64,000 nucleotides of DNA, taken from positions 111,756 through 175,755 of the forward strand of contig NZ_JAUYZK010000003.1 in NCBI RefSeq assembly GCF_030688855.1. The letters are read 5' to 3'. The position numbers were made by a program, and so were the translations under genes. Origin of the DNA: Helicobacter cappadocius (GTDB lineage: Bacteria; Campylobacterota; Campylobacteria; Campylobacterales; Helicobacteraceae). Position 1 is the stretch's first letter, and the number at the start of each line of letters is the position of its first letter. A model generated the notes under the pieces. That model had not been told where the DNA came from and searched no databases. It saw only the letters and a list, made by a program, of their open reading frames with translations. Below are positions 38,410-46,693 of this stretch, piece by piece.

Positions 38410-39782
38410 AAAAAATCAATCAAATTTTTTATTATAAGGGAAACAAGGGATTGAGATTGGGCTTGGGGGTTTTTGGATTTGATGGGCATTGTAGGTGCTA
38501 TAAGATTTTAAGAAGCACTATTTTAACGGGGCTTTTATTAATAACAAATCAAGTTTTTGCAGATGAACCTAGTCCTTTTGTTAATAGCTCAAATCCTAGC
38601 ACAAATTCTAAAGAAGACTCTAGCCCTAATTCCAAAAATAACAAAATGACTTTGGAAGAATTTCAAGAAGAACAAGACGCACAAGAAGCTGTTAAAATGC
38701 AATTTCTAAATGCGATTCAAAGTTCGTTTTTTTCAAAAAAAAGAAATCCACAAGATAATAATCTCAATATAATTTATAAAGCAGGGGATACTCCAAAAAT
38801 TCGTCTTCGATATGCAATGAGTACAACTTTTATTTTTGATAAAGATACCATCGCTTATGTTTCATTAGGAGATAGTTCGTTTTTTGAAGTTTTAGCCCCA
38901 ACAAAAGAAGGTTATAATCTCTCTAATATCCTTATCATCAAGCCTCTTTTAATTGGTGTAGATACGAACCTTACCGTGATAGGAAAAAGTGGGAAAATCT
39001 ATACTTTTTATCTTTTTTCTACCCATTTTACCAATTCAAGAAATCCTGCCTTAACTGTATTTATTTCAGATGATAGGAAAATAGGCAAAATTGACATCAT
39101 TCCTCCTGAAGTCAAACAAGCAGAAAAACTTAAAAAACTACAAGAGCTACAAACTATTAACAAACAACTCACACAAGGAAATTCTAGTGCAAATACAAAC
39201 AACGCAGATGAAAAAATTAATTCTATTGAAATTCCCAAACAAGATTCATCTAAAAGCGATAATGAAAAAAGTGTTGATTATACCTCTAAAGAAATCGATG
39301 ATGGAAAATTCATAAGAATTGGAGATGAGAGTAATCATCTCTTTATTGATAAATCAAAAATCAAAAAGCACTATTATCAAGCCCCTCGAAAAAAGCGTAT
39401 GTGGTGGAGTTTGTGGCTATATAAAAAACCTTATAAACAAGCAGAAGATTTAAAAGCGATTGATATTTTTGATGATGGAAAATACACTTATTTTAAATAC
39501 AACAGAGAAATTGCTATCTCTAAATTTCCTTACCCTTATAAAGTTATTGATGGATATGACAACCCCATCAATTCACGAGTAGTAGGAAACTATATTATCG
39601 CTGAAGATGTGAATGCTAAATGGACTTTGCGTTTAGGTGAAGAATATGTATGTGTGCAAAAAATCCCTTCTAAAAAAGAGCTAGATGAAGAAAGATTACA
39701 AAAAGCACAGCAAGTTGTGATTCCAATTTCTGATCAAAAAAAACAAGAGGAAAATTCCTCTAAAGTAAAAACAAAGTTGTAA
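38406..39782 (+). CDS. virB9: VirB9-like outer-core T4SS protein
   Basis: A 458-residue periplasmic/outer-membrane core protein. The amino end is odd: about 40 polar, Gly- and Cys-containing residues precede a normal signal helix (ILTGLLLITNQVFA). The first VirB9/CagX-type domain (RLRYAMSTTFIFDKDTIAYVSLGDSSFFEVL, LLIGVDTNLTVIGKSGKIYTFYL) and the second (DDGKYTYFKYNREIAISKFPYPYKVIDGYDNPINSRVVGNYIIAEDVNAKWTLRLGEE) are clear, separated by a charged linker of about 100 residues. VirB7, VirB9 and VirB10 form the core complex. Confidence 0.88.
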   Translation: MKKINQIFYYKGNKGLRLGLGVFGFDGHCRCYKILRSTILTGLLLITNQVFADEPSPFVNSSNPSTNSKEDSSPNSKNNKMTLEEFQEEQDAQEAVKMQFLNAIQSSFFSKKRNPQDNNLNIIYKAGDTPKIRLRYAMSTTFIFDKDTIAYVSLGDSSFFEVLAPTKEGYNLSNILIIKPLLIGVDTNLTVIGKSGKIYTFYLFSTHFTNSRNPALTVFISDDRKIGKIDIIPPEVKQAEKLKKLQELQTINKQLTQGNSSANTNNADEKINSIEIPKQDSSKSDNEKSVDYTSKEIDDGKFIRIGDESNHLFIDKSKIKKHYYQAPRKKRMWWSLWLYKKPYKQAEDLKAIDIFDDGKYTYFKYNREIAISKFPYPYKVIDGYDNPINSRVVGNYIIAEDVNAKWTLRLGEEYVCVQKIPSKKELDEERLQKAQQVVIPISDQKKQEENSSKVKTKL

Positions 39783-39784
39783 TA

Positions 39785-41092
39785 ATGGGTGTTATTTTAA
39801 ACTGGATCAAAACCCACAAACTCCTCACATTTTTTGTGATGTTAATTACTGGATTTTTTGTTCTAGTGGCTATCTCTAAGCTAGAAATCGATGATGAAGA
39901 ATTTGAAAATAAAACAAAATATCCCATCGAAGATTATCTTTATCAAAACTCTAAAGAATCCACTCCTTCCAAAATCTCAAATACACAAGAAAAACCAAAG
40001 GAAGAGAAACCTCAAGAAAGTGATAATGCCTTTTTGTCGATTGAAAATAAAATCAAATCCCTTCAAAAAAAGATAGGAGTAGATGATAAAAAAGATTCTT
40101 ACAAGGGCGGTTTGATTGTTATAAATTCTCAAAAAAATAAGAAAAATCCTGATGGGACAGACAAAAATAATAAGCAAGATAAAAATTCACAATTTGATTA
40201 CTCCAAAGCTTCAAAAAGCGATAAAGCTCGTTTAGCCCTCTTAGCAAAACGATTAGCTTCTAGTTCTGATGGAAGTTCTTTGGATTCTAGCTCATCTTTA
40301 GAAGAAATCAATAATGGAGAAACACTACAAGCTAATAAGGAAAAAGAATACGGTGTTGATTCTTTTTCGAATTTTGATAAAAAAGATATTGCCAGTAATG
40401 AAAATAAGCTCTTAAGAACCATCACTGCTGATAGAATGATACCTGCAATACTTATTACTCCCATCTCATCGCAGATTGGGGGAAATAAAATAGTTGCTCA
40501 AGTAGAAAGCGATGTGTATGCCTCAATGGGAAGAGCAGTGCTTATTCCCAAAGGCTCAAGAGTGATCGGTTTTTACAACAATAATAACAAAATAGGTGAA
40601 TATCGATTAGAGGTGATTTGGAATCGAATCATTACTCCACAAGGCATAAATATCATCTTATCAGACGCTAAAGGGGCTGATGTAAAGGGCTATGCTGGAT
40701 TAGTGGGTGTTTTACATAAAAAAAGTTGGGAACGCTACGGATTGCCCCTTGCCCTCTCAACCCTCTCAAATGGACTGCTTTTATCTATTTCATCAGCACT
40801 TAATAACAAAGTCAATCAAAATGGTTCAAATTTTTTAGAAGGCTATCAGACTACCCAAATGCTGAATTCTATGAAGGCAGATATTTCTAACATTATCTCT
40901 CAAATCTTAAGAGAACAAATTCGTATCAAACCCATCATTACTATCAAAGAAGGATCTAGGATTTTTATTTCTCCTAATACAGATATTTTCTTTCCAGTGC
41001 CTAAAAATGGCGAAGTGAATGCTGAATTTTTTAAAGAATATAAGCCTCCTATTGATGAAGAGGATATGAGTGATGATGAAAATGAATTTTAA
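39785..41092 (+). CDS. virB10: VirB10/TrbI T4SS core protein
   Basis: A 435-residue protein spanning both membranes: cytoplasmic amino end, one helix (about 12-30), a flexible Lys/Ser-rich periplasmic stretch, and the VirB10 barrel domain from about 215 (ITADRMIPAILITPISSQIGGNKIVAQVESDVYASMGRAVLIPKGSRVIGFY...) with the antenna region and the final IKEGSRIFISPNTDIFFP. It senses ATP use and opens the outer-membrane pore. The effector-like array begins 14 bases downstream. Confidence 0.93.
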   Translation: MGVILNWIKTHKLLTFFVMLITGFFVLVAISKLEIDDEEFENKTKYPIEDYLYQNSKESTPSKISNTQEKPKEEKPQESDNAFLSIENKIKSLQKKIGVDDKKDSYKGGLIVINSQKNKKNPDGTDKNNKQDKNSQFDYSKASKSDKARLALLAKRLASSSDGSSLDSSSSLEEINNGETLQANKEKEYGVDSFSNFDKKDIASNENKLLRTITADRMIPAILITPISSQIGGNKIVAQVESDVYASMGRAVLIPKGSRVIGFYNNNNKIGEYRLEVIWNRIITPQGINIILSDAKGADVKGYAGLVGVLHKKSWERYGLPLALSTLSNGLLLSISSALNNKVNQNGSNFLEGYQTTQMLNSMKADISNIISQILREQIRIKPIITIKEGSRIFISPNTDIFFPVPKNGEVNAEFFKEYKPPIDEEDMSDDENEF

Positions 41093-41106
41093 AAAAGGAA
41101 TACCTA

Positions 41107-41814
41107 ATGGAAGATAAAAAAGAAACTAGAGGGATTTATAACACAACCTTCAATGAGAAAAAAGCAACTCCTATTTCAGTGCAGAGTGATTTAGAAAAAA
41201 TAGAAGATGCCATCATCGAAGAAGTGGTGATGTATGTGAAAGGTTATCACAACATCAAAAGAGATAAAGGCTTAGGTGCAGAACATATCAAAATCCATCT
41301 GGAACAAAATTCACAAGGTGCTATTACCTTAAAAGAACTCCTTGATTTAGGAAAGTCTATCAGGGCTTATATTGATAAATTTCAAGAGCCTTTTATTGAC
41401 AAAGATAATAGAAAAATTTATGAATGGGAAAATGAAAAAGGAGTTAGATTTAGAACCATTATAGATAAAATTAGAGGGGAGGGTCTCCATATCGCGCCTC
41501 TTTCCCCCTCTAATGAAGTCATTATAACATTTTATTCTGACAGAAATCTTAATGCAAAAATGCGCTTTAAAAACCCCAAAGTAGCAAAACACTCTAAAAT
41601 GAATCATGAAGAAAATCCGACGGTAGGGTCGCCTTACCCTACATTTTTGTCAGATGAATCTGCAAAAACGGCGCTTGGTGATGAATCACTTTCGTCAGGA
41701 AATCAACATAAAGATATTGTATCTAAAGATAACGAACAAGACAAAGCAAAACACTATGAAATTAATAAACCCCTAAATAACGAAATAACCCCCAATAGAT
41801 CAAGAAAGAGATGA
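41107..41814 (+). CDS. Family 1 array protein: putative BECR-fold nuclease, basic C-terminal tail
   Basis: A 235-residue protein, copy 1 of a pair (see 43,812). Residues about 25-165 resemble phage-Barnase/EndoU/colicin-E5/RelE-type nuclease domains: KGLGAEHIKIHLEQNSQGAITLKELLDLGKSI, then a paired strand (KIYEWENEKGVRFRTIID) and SNEVIITFYSDRNL. The rest is low-complexity and ends in NRSRKR, a basic tail like those recognised by VirD4 coupling proteins. A three-hairpin palindromic insert encodes residues about 172-195, absent from copy 2. No signal peptide. Toxin or effector role is inference. Confidence 0.6.
   Translation: MEDKKETRGIYNTTFNEKKATPISVQSDLEKIEDAIIEEVVMYVKGYHNIKRDKGLGAEHIKIHLEQNSQGAITLKELLDLGKSIRAYIDKFQEPFIDKDNRKIYEWENEKGVRFRTIIDKIRGEGLHIAPLSPSNEVIITFYSDRNLNAKMRFKNPKVAKHSKMNHEENPTVGSPYPTFLSDESAKTALGDESLSSGNQHKDIVSKDNEQDKAKHYEINKPLNNEITPNRSRKR
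41471..41513. repeat. Palindrome inside family 1 copy 1
   Basis: TTAGAGGGG (41471-41479) pairs perfectly with CCCCTCTAA (41505-41513). The same place in copy 2 has different but again complementary arms. Confidence 0.6.
41623..41689. repeat. Three-hairpin palindromic element, copy A
   Basis: GTAGGG/CCCTAC (41623-41642), CAGA-TGAA-TCTG (41651-41662) and GTGA-TGAA-TCAC (41678-41689), all inside the family 1 reading frame. The first stem is shared with three later copies. Confidence 0.55.
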
Positions 41815-41824
41815 AGGAGAAAAA

Positions 41825-43801
41825 ATGAAAAAAATAATCTGGAGTGTATTTTTTATTTTACTAACTAGCTATGAAGCACAGGCTTTGATAATCTTAACAA
41901 ATAAAACTATCAATTTCAACCATAAAAAAACAGGTTCGCTTAAAGGCAATGTTGTTTTAGGTAACAAGATTCAAAGAGCTATTGCAGTAGGAAAATATAA
42001 AGTGAGTTCTAATGGAAAAGATGTTGTTTTTAATATCTCTTCTATCATCAAAGACAACCAAACACACAATCTAAGTTCCCAGCCAAGTGTTATCAAACCC
42101 ATTAACGGTAGTAAAAATCTTAAAAAAGGCTCTAAGATAATTTTAGCAGGAGAAAATCAAGATGAGATTGCTAAGATTTTTGGCATATCCTTAGAAGATT
42201 ATCAGAAAAAATCAGGCACAAAAGCTACTTCATCCACTCCTTCTAGCTCAAGCTCAAGCTCAAGCAGTTCGGGAAATTCTAGCACTCCTTCTAGTTCAGG
42301 CTCTGTGAGTTCAGGTAGCTCTAGTGGAAGTTTTGGTAGTTCTAGCACAGGGGGCTTTAATAGCTCTAGTGGAAGTGATTATGGAAGTGGCTATATTCCT
42401 AATGCTTCAACTAACGATACGGGCGGGACAAATTATTATCCTGTACCAAATGGAAATAGTAATTCTGATAGCTCAAATTCTAGTGGGGGAAATGGGGGCG
42501 ATGAATATTCTACGCAGTTTTGTAAATCTCCTGCATATGATGGTAAAAACTCCATAGGACTAAGTTTTATAGCCAAAGATGGAAGCTGTGTAGATGTAAA
42601 AGCTCAAAGAGATGATACTAAATGTGAATATCGCTATGACTTCAACGAGGGGGTAGCAATCAAACAAACACAATTTTATTATGTAGATAATGAAAATCAG
42701 ATGAAAAATGTAGGAGGCTGTGTAGATTTACAAGGTGATGAGTATCGTTTTCCCTTATATAAAGATGATAGTAAATGCCAACTCCAAATTATAAAAGATA
42801 AAGGCTATAAAGGTAATCAGGCTTACTTCTTTCAAACCCAAATCCTTTTTCGTGGGGCTGATGGACTAGTGCATACTGCTGTGGATTGCTCAGATTATCA
42901 AAATGTGCAAGAAGAACTGATTTCTTATGATAAAGACCCTACATCAAAACAAGTCAAAAGGGTTGTGAATCAATACTACATCGATCCTACTACAGGGCAA
43001 AAGGTTTATATTAACAATGGAATCATATCACCTTTTAAATTTCCTTATCAAGAATATGCTTGCGGGGCTTGGGAGTTTGATGATGCGAATTTACAAGCTT
43101 ATAGAAGAACACAGATAAAAGCCTTTGATAATGTAGCTAATCAATATATTGACATCACTTCTTGTGATTATAGCACTGATGAGGGTAAAACTGGAAGGAT
43201 CACACAACCTTATATCAAACTCCCTAGTGAAGAAAAATCAGGAACAACTGAAGCTGGAGATATGAATGGGACATATGAGTTTGAGATGGAGAAGAGAATA
43301 CTTACGAGTTATGAAGAAGATTCTAAAAATACCGGTCAATGTAAATATCATAGATATTATCCACATTATCAAAATGGTGGAATCCAAACTTTAGCTAAAT
43401 GGATTACCACTTATAAAACTACCAATACTGGCGTAACCATAGGGTATCAAAGACCCAAGCAAGAAGATGAAAAAGAACCTTCCATCTATTATGTCAGCAA
43501 AAGAGTTAAAACCATTGATAGGACGACTAGGGTTATTCAAAATGATCTGAATTTAGATAGTGATTATATGAAATTCTATGAAGCAAATGAAAATTACTAT
43601 AAAGATGAATCCATCAAGACTTCTTCAGGTTTTACAGACTTTATCAGCAAATACTATAAACCAAAGAAGGGGGGATTATGCTTGATGTATAACTTTTATG
43701 ATGTTCAAAATTCAGACCCGCATTGTCATACTTGGTGGGCAATAAGTAATGGTTATTCTTGCACATCATACAACGACTACCTCCTTCCGCCTAAGAAATA
43801 A
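41825..43801 (+). CDS. Large secreted Ser-rich, Cys-rich protein of the T4SS cargo block
   Basis: A 658-residue exported protein I do not recognise. It has a signal peptide (cleavage after YEAQA), a beta-rich amino domain (20-125), a Ser/Gly/Thr/Asn linker with Ser runs (about 135-225), and a long carboxy part with about a dozen spaced Cys residues (CVDV, TKCEYRYDF, CVDLQGDEYRF, KCQLQI, CSDYQ, YACGAWEF, CDYSTD...) arranged as repeated modules, suggesting disulfide-bonded surface repeats. It sits between the two copies of family 1. A pilus-tip adhesin or mating-contact protein is a reasonable guess. Confidence 0.6.
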   Translation: MKKIIWSVFFILLTSYEAQALIILTNKTINFNHKKTGSLKGNVVLGNKIQRAIAVGKYKVSSNGKDVVFNISSIIKDNQTHNLSSQPSVIKPINGSKNLKKGSKIILAGENQDEIAKIFGISLEDYQKKSGTKATSSTPSSSSSSSSSSGNSSTPSSSGSVSSGSSSGSFGSSSTGGFNSSSGSDYGSGYIPNASTNDTGGTNYYPVPNGNSNSDSSNSSGGNGGDEYSTQFCKSPAYDGKNSIGLSFIAKDGSCVDVKAQRDDTKCEYRYDFNEGVAIKQTQFYYVDNENQMKNVGGCVDLQGDEYRFPLYKDDSKCQLQIIKDKGYKGNQAYFFQTQILFRGADGLVHTAVDCSDYQNVQEELISYDKDPTSKQVKRVVNQYYIDPTTGQKVYINNGIISPFKFPYQEYACGAWEFDDANLQAYRRTQIKAFDNVANQYIDITSCDYSTDEGKTGRITQPYIKLPSEEKSGTTEAGDMNGTYEFEMEKRILTSYEEDSKNTGQCKYHRYYPHYQNGGIQTLAKWITTYKTTNTGVTIGYQRPKQEDEKEPSIYYVSKRVKTIDRTTRVIQNDLNLDSDYMKFYEANENYYKDESIKTSSGFTDFISKYYKPKKGGLCLMYNFYDVQNSDPHCHTWWAISNGYSCTSYNDYLLPPKK

Positions 43802-43811
43802 AGGAGTGCCT

Positions 43812-44351
43812 ATGCAAAATAAAAAAGAAACTAGAGGGATTTATAACACAACCTTCAATGAGAAAAAAGCAACTCCTATTTCAGTGCAGACTGATTTAGA
43901 AAAAATAGAAGATGCCATCATCGAAGAAGTGGTGATGTATGTGAAGGGTTATCATAATCCCTATAGAGATAAAGGCTTAGGTGCAGAACATATCAAAATC
44001 CATCTTGAACAAAATTCACAAGGTGCTATTACGCTTAAAGAACTCCTTGATCTAGGAAAATCCATCAGGAAATACATAGCCACTTTCAAAGAGCCATTTA
44101 TCGATGAAAAAGGTGCGAAGATTTATGAATGGGAAAATGAAAAAGGAGTGAGATTTAGATCAGTAGTAGATAATCAGATGGGAGGGCCACAACTGCCACT
44201 CTCCCCATCTGATGAAGTCATTATAACATTTTATTCTGACAGAAATCTTAACCAAAAAATGCAGTTTAAAAACCACAAAGTAGCAAAACACTATGAGAAT
44301 CAAAACTCTCTCAATAGCCAAATAACCACCAATAAATCAAGAAAGAGATAA
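43812..44351 (+). CDS. Family 1 array protein, copy 2
   Basis: A 179-residue paralogue of the 41,107 product. The first 150 bases are almost identical, the nuclease-like region is close (KGLGAEHIKIHLEQNSQGAITLKELLDLGKSIRKYI), and it ends in NKSRKR. The start is ATG 43812 behind AAGGAG; the frame upstream of it is the end of the 658-residue gene. It lacks the three-hairpin insert and the longer linker of copy 1, and its exposed loop holds a different palindrome. Function as in copy 1, putative. Confidence 0.6.
   Translation: MQNKKETRGIYNTTFNEKKATPISVQTDLEKIEDAIIEEVVMYVKGYHNPYRDKGLGAEHIKIHLEQNSQGAITLKELLDLGKSIRKYIATFKEPFIDEKGAKIYEWENEKGVRFRSVVDNQMGGPQLPLSPSDEVIITFYSDRNLNQKMQFKNHKVAKHYENQNSLNSQITTNKSRKR
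44175..44211. repeat. Palindrome inside family 1 copy 2
   Basis: CAGATGGG (44175-44182) pairs with CCCATCTG (44204-44211). Equivalent in position to 41471-41513 but with a different arm sequence. Confidence 0.55.
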
Positions 44352-44360
44352 AGGAATACC

Positions 44361-44429
44361 TATGATAAAACAAATATTTAATACCACTAAAGGAGATGAA
44401 GATGACTACAGATTTCTATACTGGGAGTG
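44361..44429 (+). pseudogene. Remnant of an array gene tail
   Basis: A 22-codon frame beginning with ATG after AAAGGAATACCT, the same spacer that precedes family 1 copy 1. Bases 44378-44405 (AATACCACTAAAGGAGATGAAGATGA) match the family 3 ending AATTCCACTAAAAGGAGAAAAAGATGA, but one A is missing, so the basic KRRKR tail is shifted out of frame. It now serves only as ribosome site for the next gene. Confidence 0.5.
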
Positions 44430-44980
44430 ATTTTACAAAAGAGTATTACCACAAAGAACAATTAGCTGTTATCAAGCTATTGATGGAAAAGCAAGGCTTC
44501 ATAAAAGGTGCATTTTATAGAGAAGATACAGGGGATATTGATTTGTTATGGGGAAATGAAGATTTTGGATTGTGTCATATTCTTAAAAGGCGTTCTGAAC
44601 AATTTGGAGAAGAAAAAGCTCTAAGATTTATTTCTCATCTACAAGAAAATATCAGAAATGGCGTCATAGTCAAAGCAAAGCACGGCAGAATAGGGATTAT
44701 CACAAACAAATCAACTATTATCTTAGAGCAATGTCAAGATAATCATTTTATACTGACTGCATATATTGACAGAACAAATGAATTGAGATTGGAAAACCTA
44801 CAGAGTGTTCACGATATAGATTTTATTGATGAATCGGTTTCTAGGCTCAACAAAGGCTTCGATGTTCTATCATCAAACCAATCCCATAACCCTATTTTAC
44901 CAAAAAAAATAGAACCAAAACCCCAAAGACAAAAAGAAAATGAGATTATTCCCACTCCCAATAAAAGGAGAGGTAGATGA
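44402..44980 (+). CDS. Family 2 array protein: putative DUF3519/PBECR-type RNase, copy 1
   Basis: A 192-residue protein. Residues about 30-135 closely follow the Barnase/colicin-E5-type nuclease family common in Helicobacter: GAFYREDTGDIDLLWGNEDFGLCHILKRRSEQFGEEKALRFISHLQENI, then a strand pair and DNHFILTAYIDR. The conserved His in CHIL and the paired Arg residues are the expected active-site positions. A linker leads to the tail PNKRRGR. The start is ATG 44402, matching copy 2 and 6 bases after AGGAG. Its first 260 bases are identical to copy 2. No immunity gene is adjacent. Confidence 0.7.
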   Translation: MTTDFYTGSDFTKEYYHKEQLAVIKLLMEKQGFIKGAFYREDTGDIDLLWGNEDFGLCHILKRRSEQFGEEKALRFISHLQENIRNGVIVKAKHGRIGIITNKSTIILEQCQDNHFILTAYIDRTNELRLENLQSVHDIDFIDESVSRLNKGFDVLSSNQSHNPILPKKIEPKPQRQKENEIIPTPNKRRGR

Positions 44981-45555
44981 CTACAGATTTCTATACTGGG
45001 AGTGATTTTACAAAAGAGTATTACCACAAAGAACAATTAGCTGTTATCAAGCTATTGATGGAAAAGCAAGGCTTCATAAAAGGTGCATTTTATAGAGAAG
45101 ATACAGGGGATATTGATTTGTTATGGGGAAATGAAGATTTTGGATTGTGTCATATTCTTAAAAGGCGTTCTGAACAATTTGGAGAAGAAAAAGCTCTAAG
45201 ATTTATTTCTCATCTACAAGAAAATATCAGAAATGGTGTGATGATAAAAATGCCTGATAATCGATTCAATATCATTACCAACACAACAAGCATTATTTTA
45301 GCAAGAGGGGAAGACAATCATTTTATATTGACTGCATATATTGATAGAAGAAATGAATTGAGATTGGAAAAGTCGCAGACCATTGACGATGCGAATTTTA
45401 TTGATGAATCGGAGATGAAACTCAACAAAGGCTTCAATATTCTATCATCAAACCAATCCCATAACCCTATTTTACCAAAAAAAATAGAACCAAAACCCCA
45501 AAGACAAAAAGAAGAACAAAATATTCCCACTCCTAGCAAAAGGAGAGGTAGATGA
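44977..45555 (+). CDS. Family 2 array protein, copy 2
   Basis: A 192-residue paralogue of 44,402 starting inside the previous stop (ATGA overlap). The amino 87 residues are identical at DNA level (44977-45236), the next 70 differ (for example MIKMPDNRFNIITNTTSIILARGED), and the linker (LSSNQSHNPILPKKIEPKPQRQKE) is again identical. It ends in PSKRRGR, whose AAAAGGAG codons also form the ribosome site of the next gene. Probably recent duplication with divergence or replacement of the core. Confidence 0.7.
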   Translation: MTTDFYTGSDFTKEYYHKEQLAVIKLLMEKQGFIKGAFYREDTGDIDLLWGNEDFGLCHILKRRSEQFGEEKALRFISHLQENIRNGVMIKMPDNRFNIITNTTSIILARGEDNHFILTAYIDRRNELRLEKSQTIDDANFIDESEMKLNKGFNILSSNQSHNPILPKKIEPKPQRQKEEQNIPTPSKRRGR

Positions 45556-46124
45556 GTGAATTAGAAATATTTGAATTAGGTTTAGCCTTAGCTAAAGCAC
45601 TGGGCGGAGATAAAGAAGCTATAGCAGATATTGCACTGCTTTATAGAAGACACCCTGAAATGTTTGAAAACTTTCAAGATGTAGTTAAAACGATTGAAGA
45701 AGTGATCAAAGACCCTGAGATTATTATGAAAGCAAAAACAGAAGGAGCATTACTAGCTATAAAGGAATTAGACGGAAATAAAATGGGCGAAATAGCAATA
45801 CAAAACGATAATGGCACAAATGTAGTTTTTCATACAAATAAAAAAAGAATAAAAGAATTAGAAAAAATCAAGCAATCATTGGTAGAGACCCCCACACCCT
45901 CTACACACCGCTCAAAGTCGGCAGGGGAGCTAATGAAAGAAAAAATTCTTTCATCTGGTACTAACGCACATTCAATGATTGCTACAGAAAATATTCTACC
46001 ACAAACTGATAAATCACAAGAAGCACAAAAAGAACAACGCTCATCAGCATCTCAAATCCAAAAACCAAAATACAAAGAAGAAGATACAAATACTCTTAAT
46101 TCCACTAAAAGGAGAAAAAGATGA
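45552..46124 (+). CDS. Family 3 array protein, copy 1
   Basis: A 190-residue protein starting in the previous stop (ATGA). The amino helix (SELEIFELGLALAKALGGDKEAIADIALLYRRHPEMF) and the segment ENFQDVVKTIEEVIKDPEIIM, with a following strand GEIAIQNDNGTNVVFHTNKKRIKEL, resemble colicin-D/E5-type BECR nuclease domains, more weakly than family 2. A three-hairpin palindromic insert encodes residues about 110-136. The end is a Gln/Ser/Lys linker and STKRRKR. Proposed T4SS substrate; activity unproven. Confidence 0.55.
   Translation: MSELEIFELGLALAKALGGDKEAIADIALLYRRHPEMFENFQDVVKTIEEVIKDPEIIMKAKTEGALLAIKELDGNKMGEIAIQNDNGTNVVFHTNKKRIKELEKIKQSLVETPTPSTHRSKSAGELMKEKILSSGTNAHSMIATENILPQTDKSQEAQKEQRSSASQIQKPKYKEEDTNTLNSTKRRKR
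45882..45954. repeat. Three-hairpin palindromic element, copy B
   Basis: GTAGAG/CTCTAC (45882-45904), GCTC/GAGC (45910-45930) and the 9-base stem ATGAAAGAA/TTCTTTCAT with an AAAA loop (45933-45954). Compared with copy C every arm is changed on both sides. Confidence 0.6.
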
Positions 46125-46693
46125 GTGAATTAGAAATATTTGAATTAGGTTTAGCCTTAGCTAAAGCACTGGGCGGAGATAAAGAAGCTATAGCAGATAT
46201 TGCACTGCTTTATAGAAGACACCCTGAAATGTTTGAAAACTTTCAAGATGTAGTTAAAACGATTGAAGAAGTGATCAAAGACCCTGAAATTATTATGAAA
46301 AATCCCAGTCCAAATAGGAGAAATGATGAAGAAATTTTGGTAGCAAAACAAATAAATTCTCAGAAAATGGGTGAAGTCGGGATAAAAAATGATGATGGAA
46401 TAAATACAATATTTCATGCAAATAAAAAAAGGGTTCAAGAGTTAGAAAAGTTAAAAAAGAAAATTGAGAATGCAGATGGTAGGGACGCCCACACCCCCTA
46501 CACTCAAGCCCAAAGTCTTGACGGGCGACTGGTGCAAAAGCACATTTCATCTGCTGAAAATATTCTACCACAAACTGATAAATCACAAGAAGCACAAAAA
46601 GAACAACGCTCATCAGCATCTCAAATCCAAAAACCAAAATACAAAGAAGAAGATACAAATACTCTTAATTCCACTAAAAGGAGAAAAAGATGA
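46121..46693 (+). CDS. Family 3 array protein, copy 2
   Basis: A 190-residue paralogue with ATGA start overlap. The first 180 bases differ from copy 1 at only one position; residues 61-125 diverge (PSPNRRNDEEILVAKQINSQKMGEVGIKNDDGINTIFHANKKRV); the last 45 residues are again identical to copy 1 and end in STKRRKR. It carries the palindromic insert in the form C. The identical ends with different middle are the clearest sign that recombination works on this array. Confidence 0.55.
   Translation: MSELEIFELGLALAKALGGDKEAIADIALLYRRHPEMFENFQDVVKTIEEVIKDPEIIMKNPSPNRRNDEEILVAKQINSQKMGEVGIKNDDGINTIFHANKKRVQELEKLKKKIENADGRDAHTPYTQAQSLDGRLVQKHISSAENILPQTDKSQEAQKEQRSSASQIQKPKYKEEDTNTLNSTKRRKR
46479..46543. 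repeat. Three-hairpin palindromic element, copy C
   Basis: GTAGGG/CCCTAC (46479-46501), GCCC/GGGC (46508-46526) and GTGC-AAAA-GCAC (46532-46543). Confidence 0.6.
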
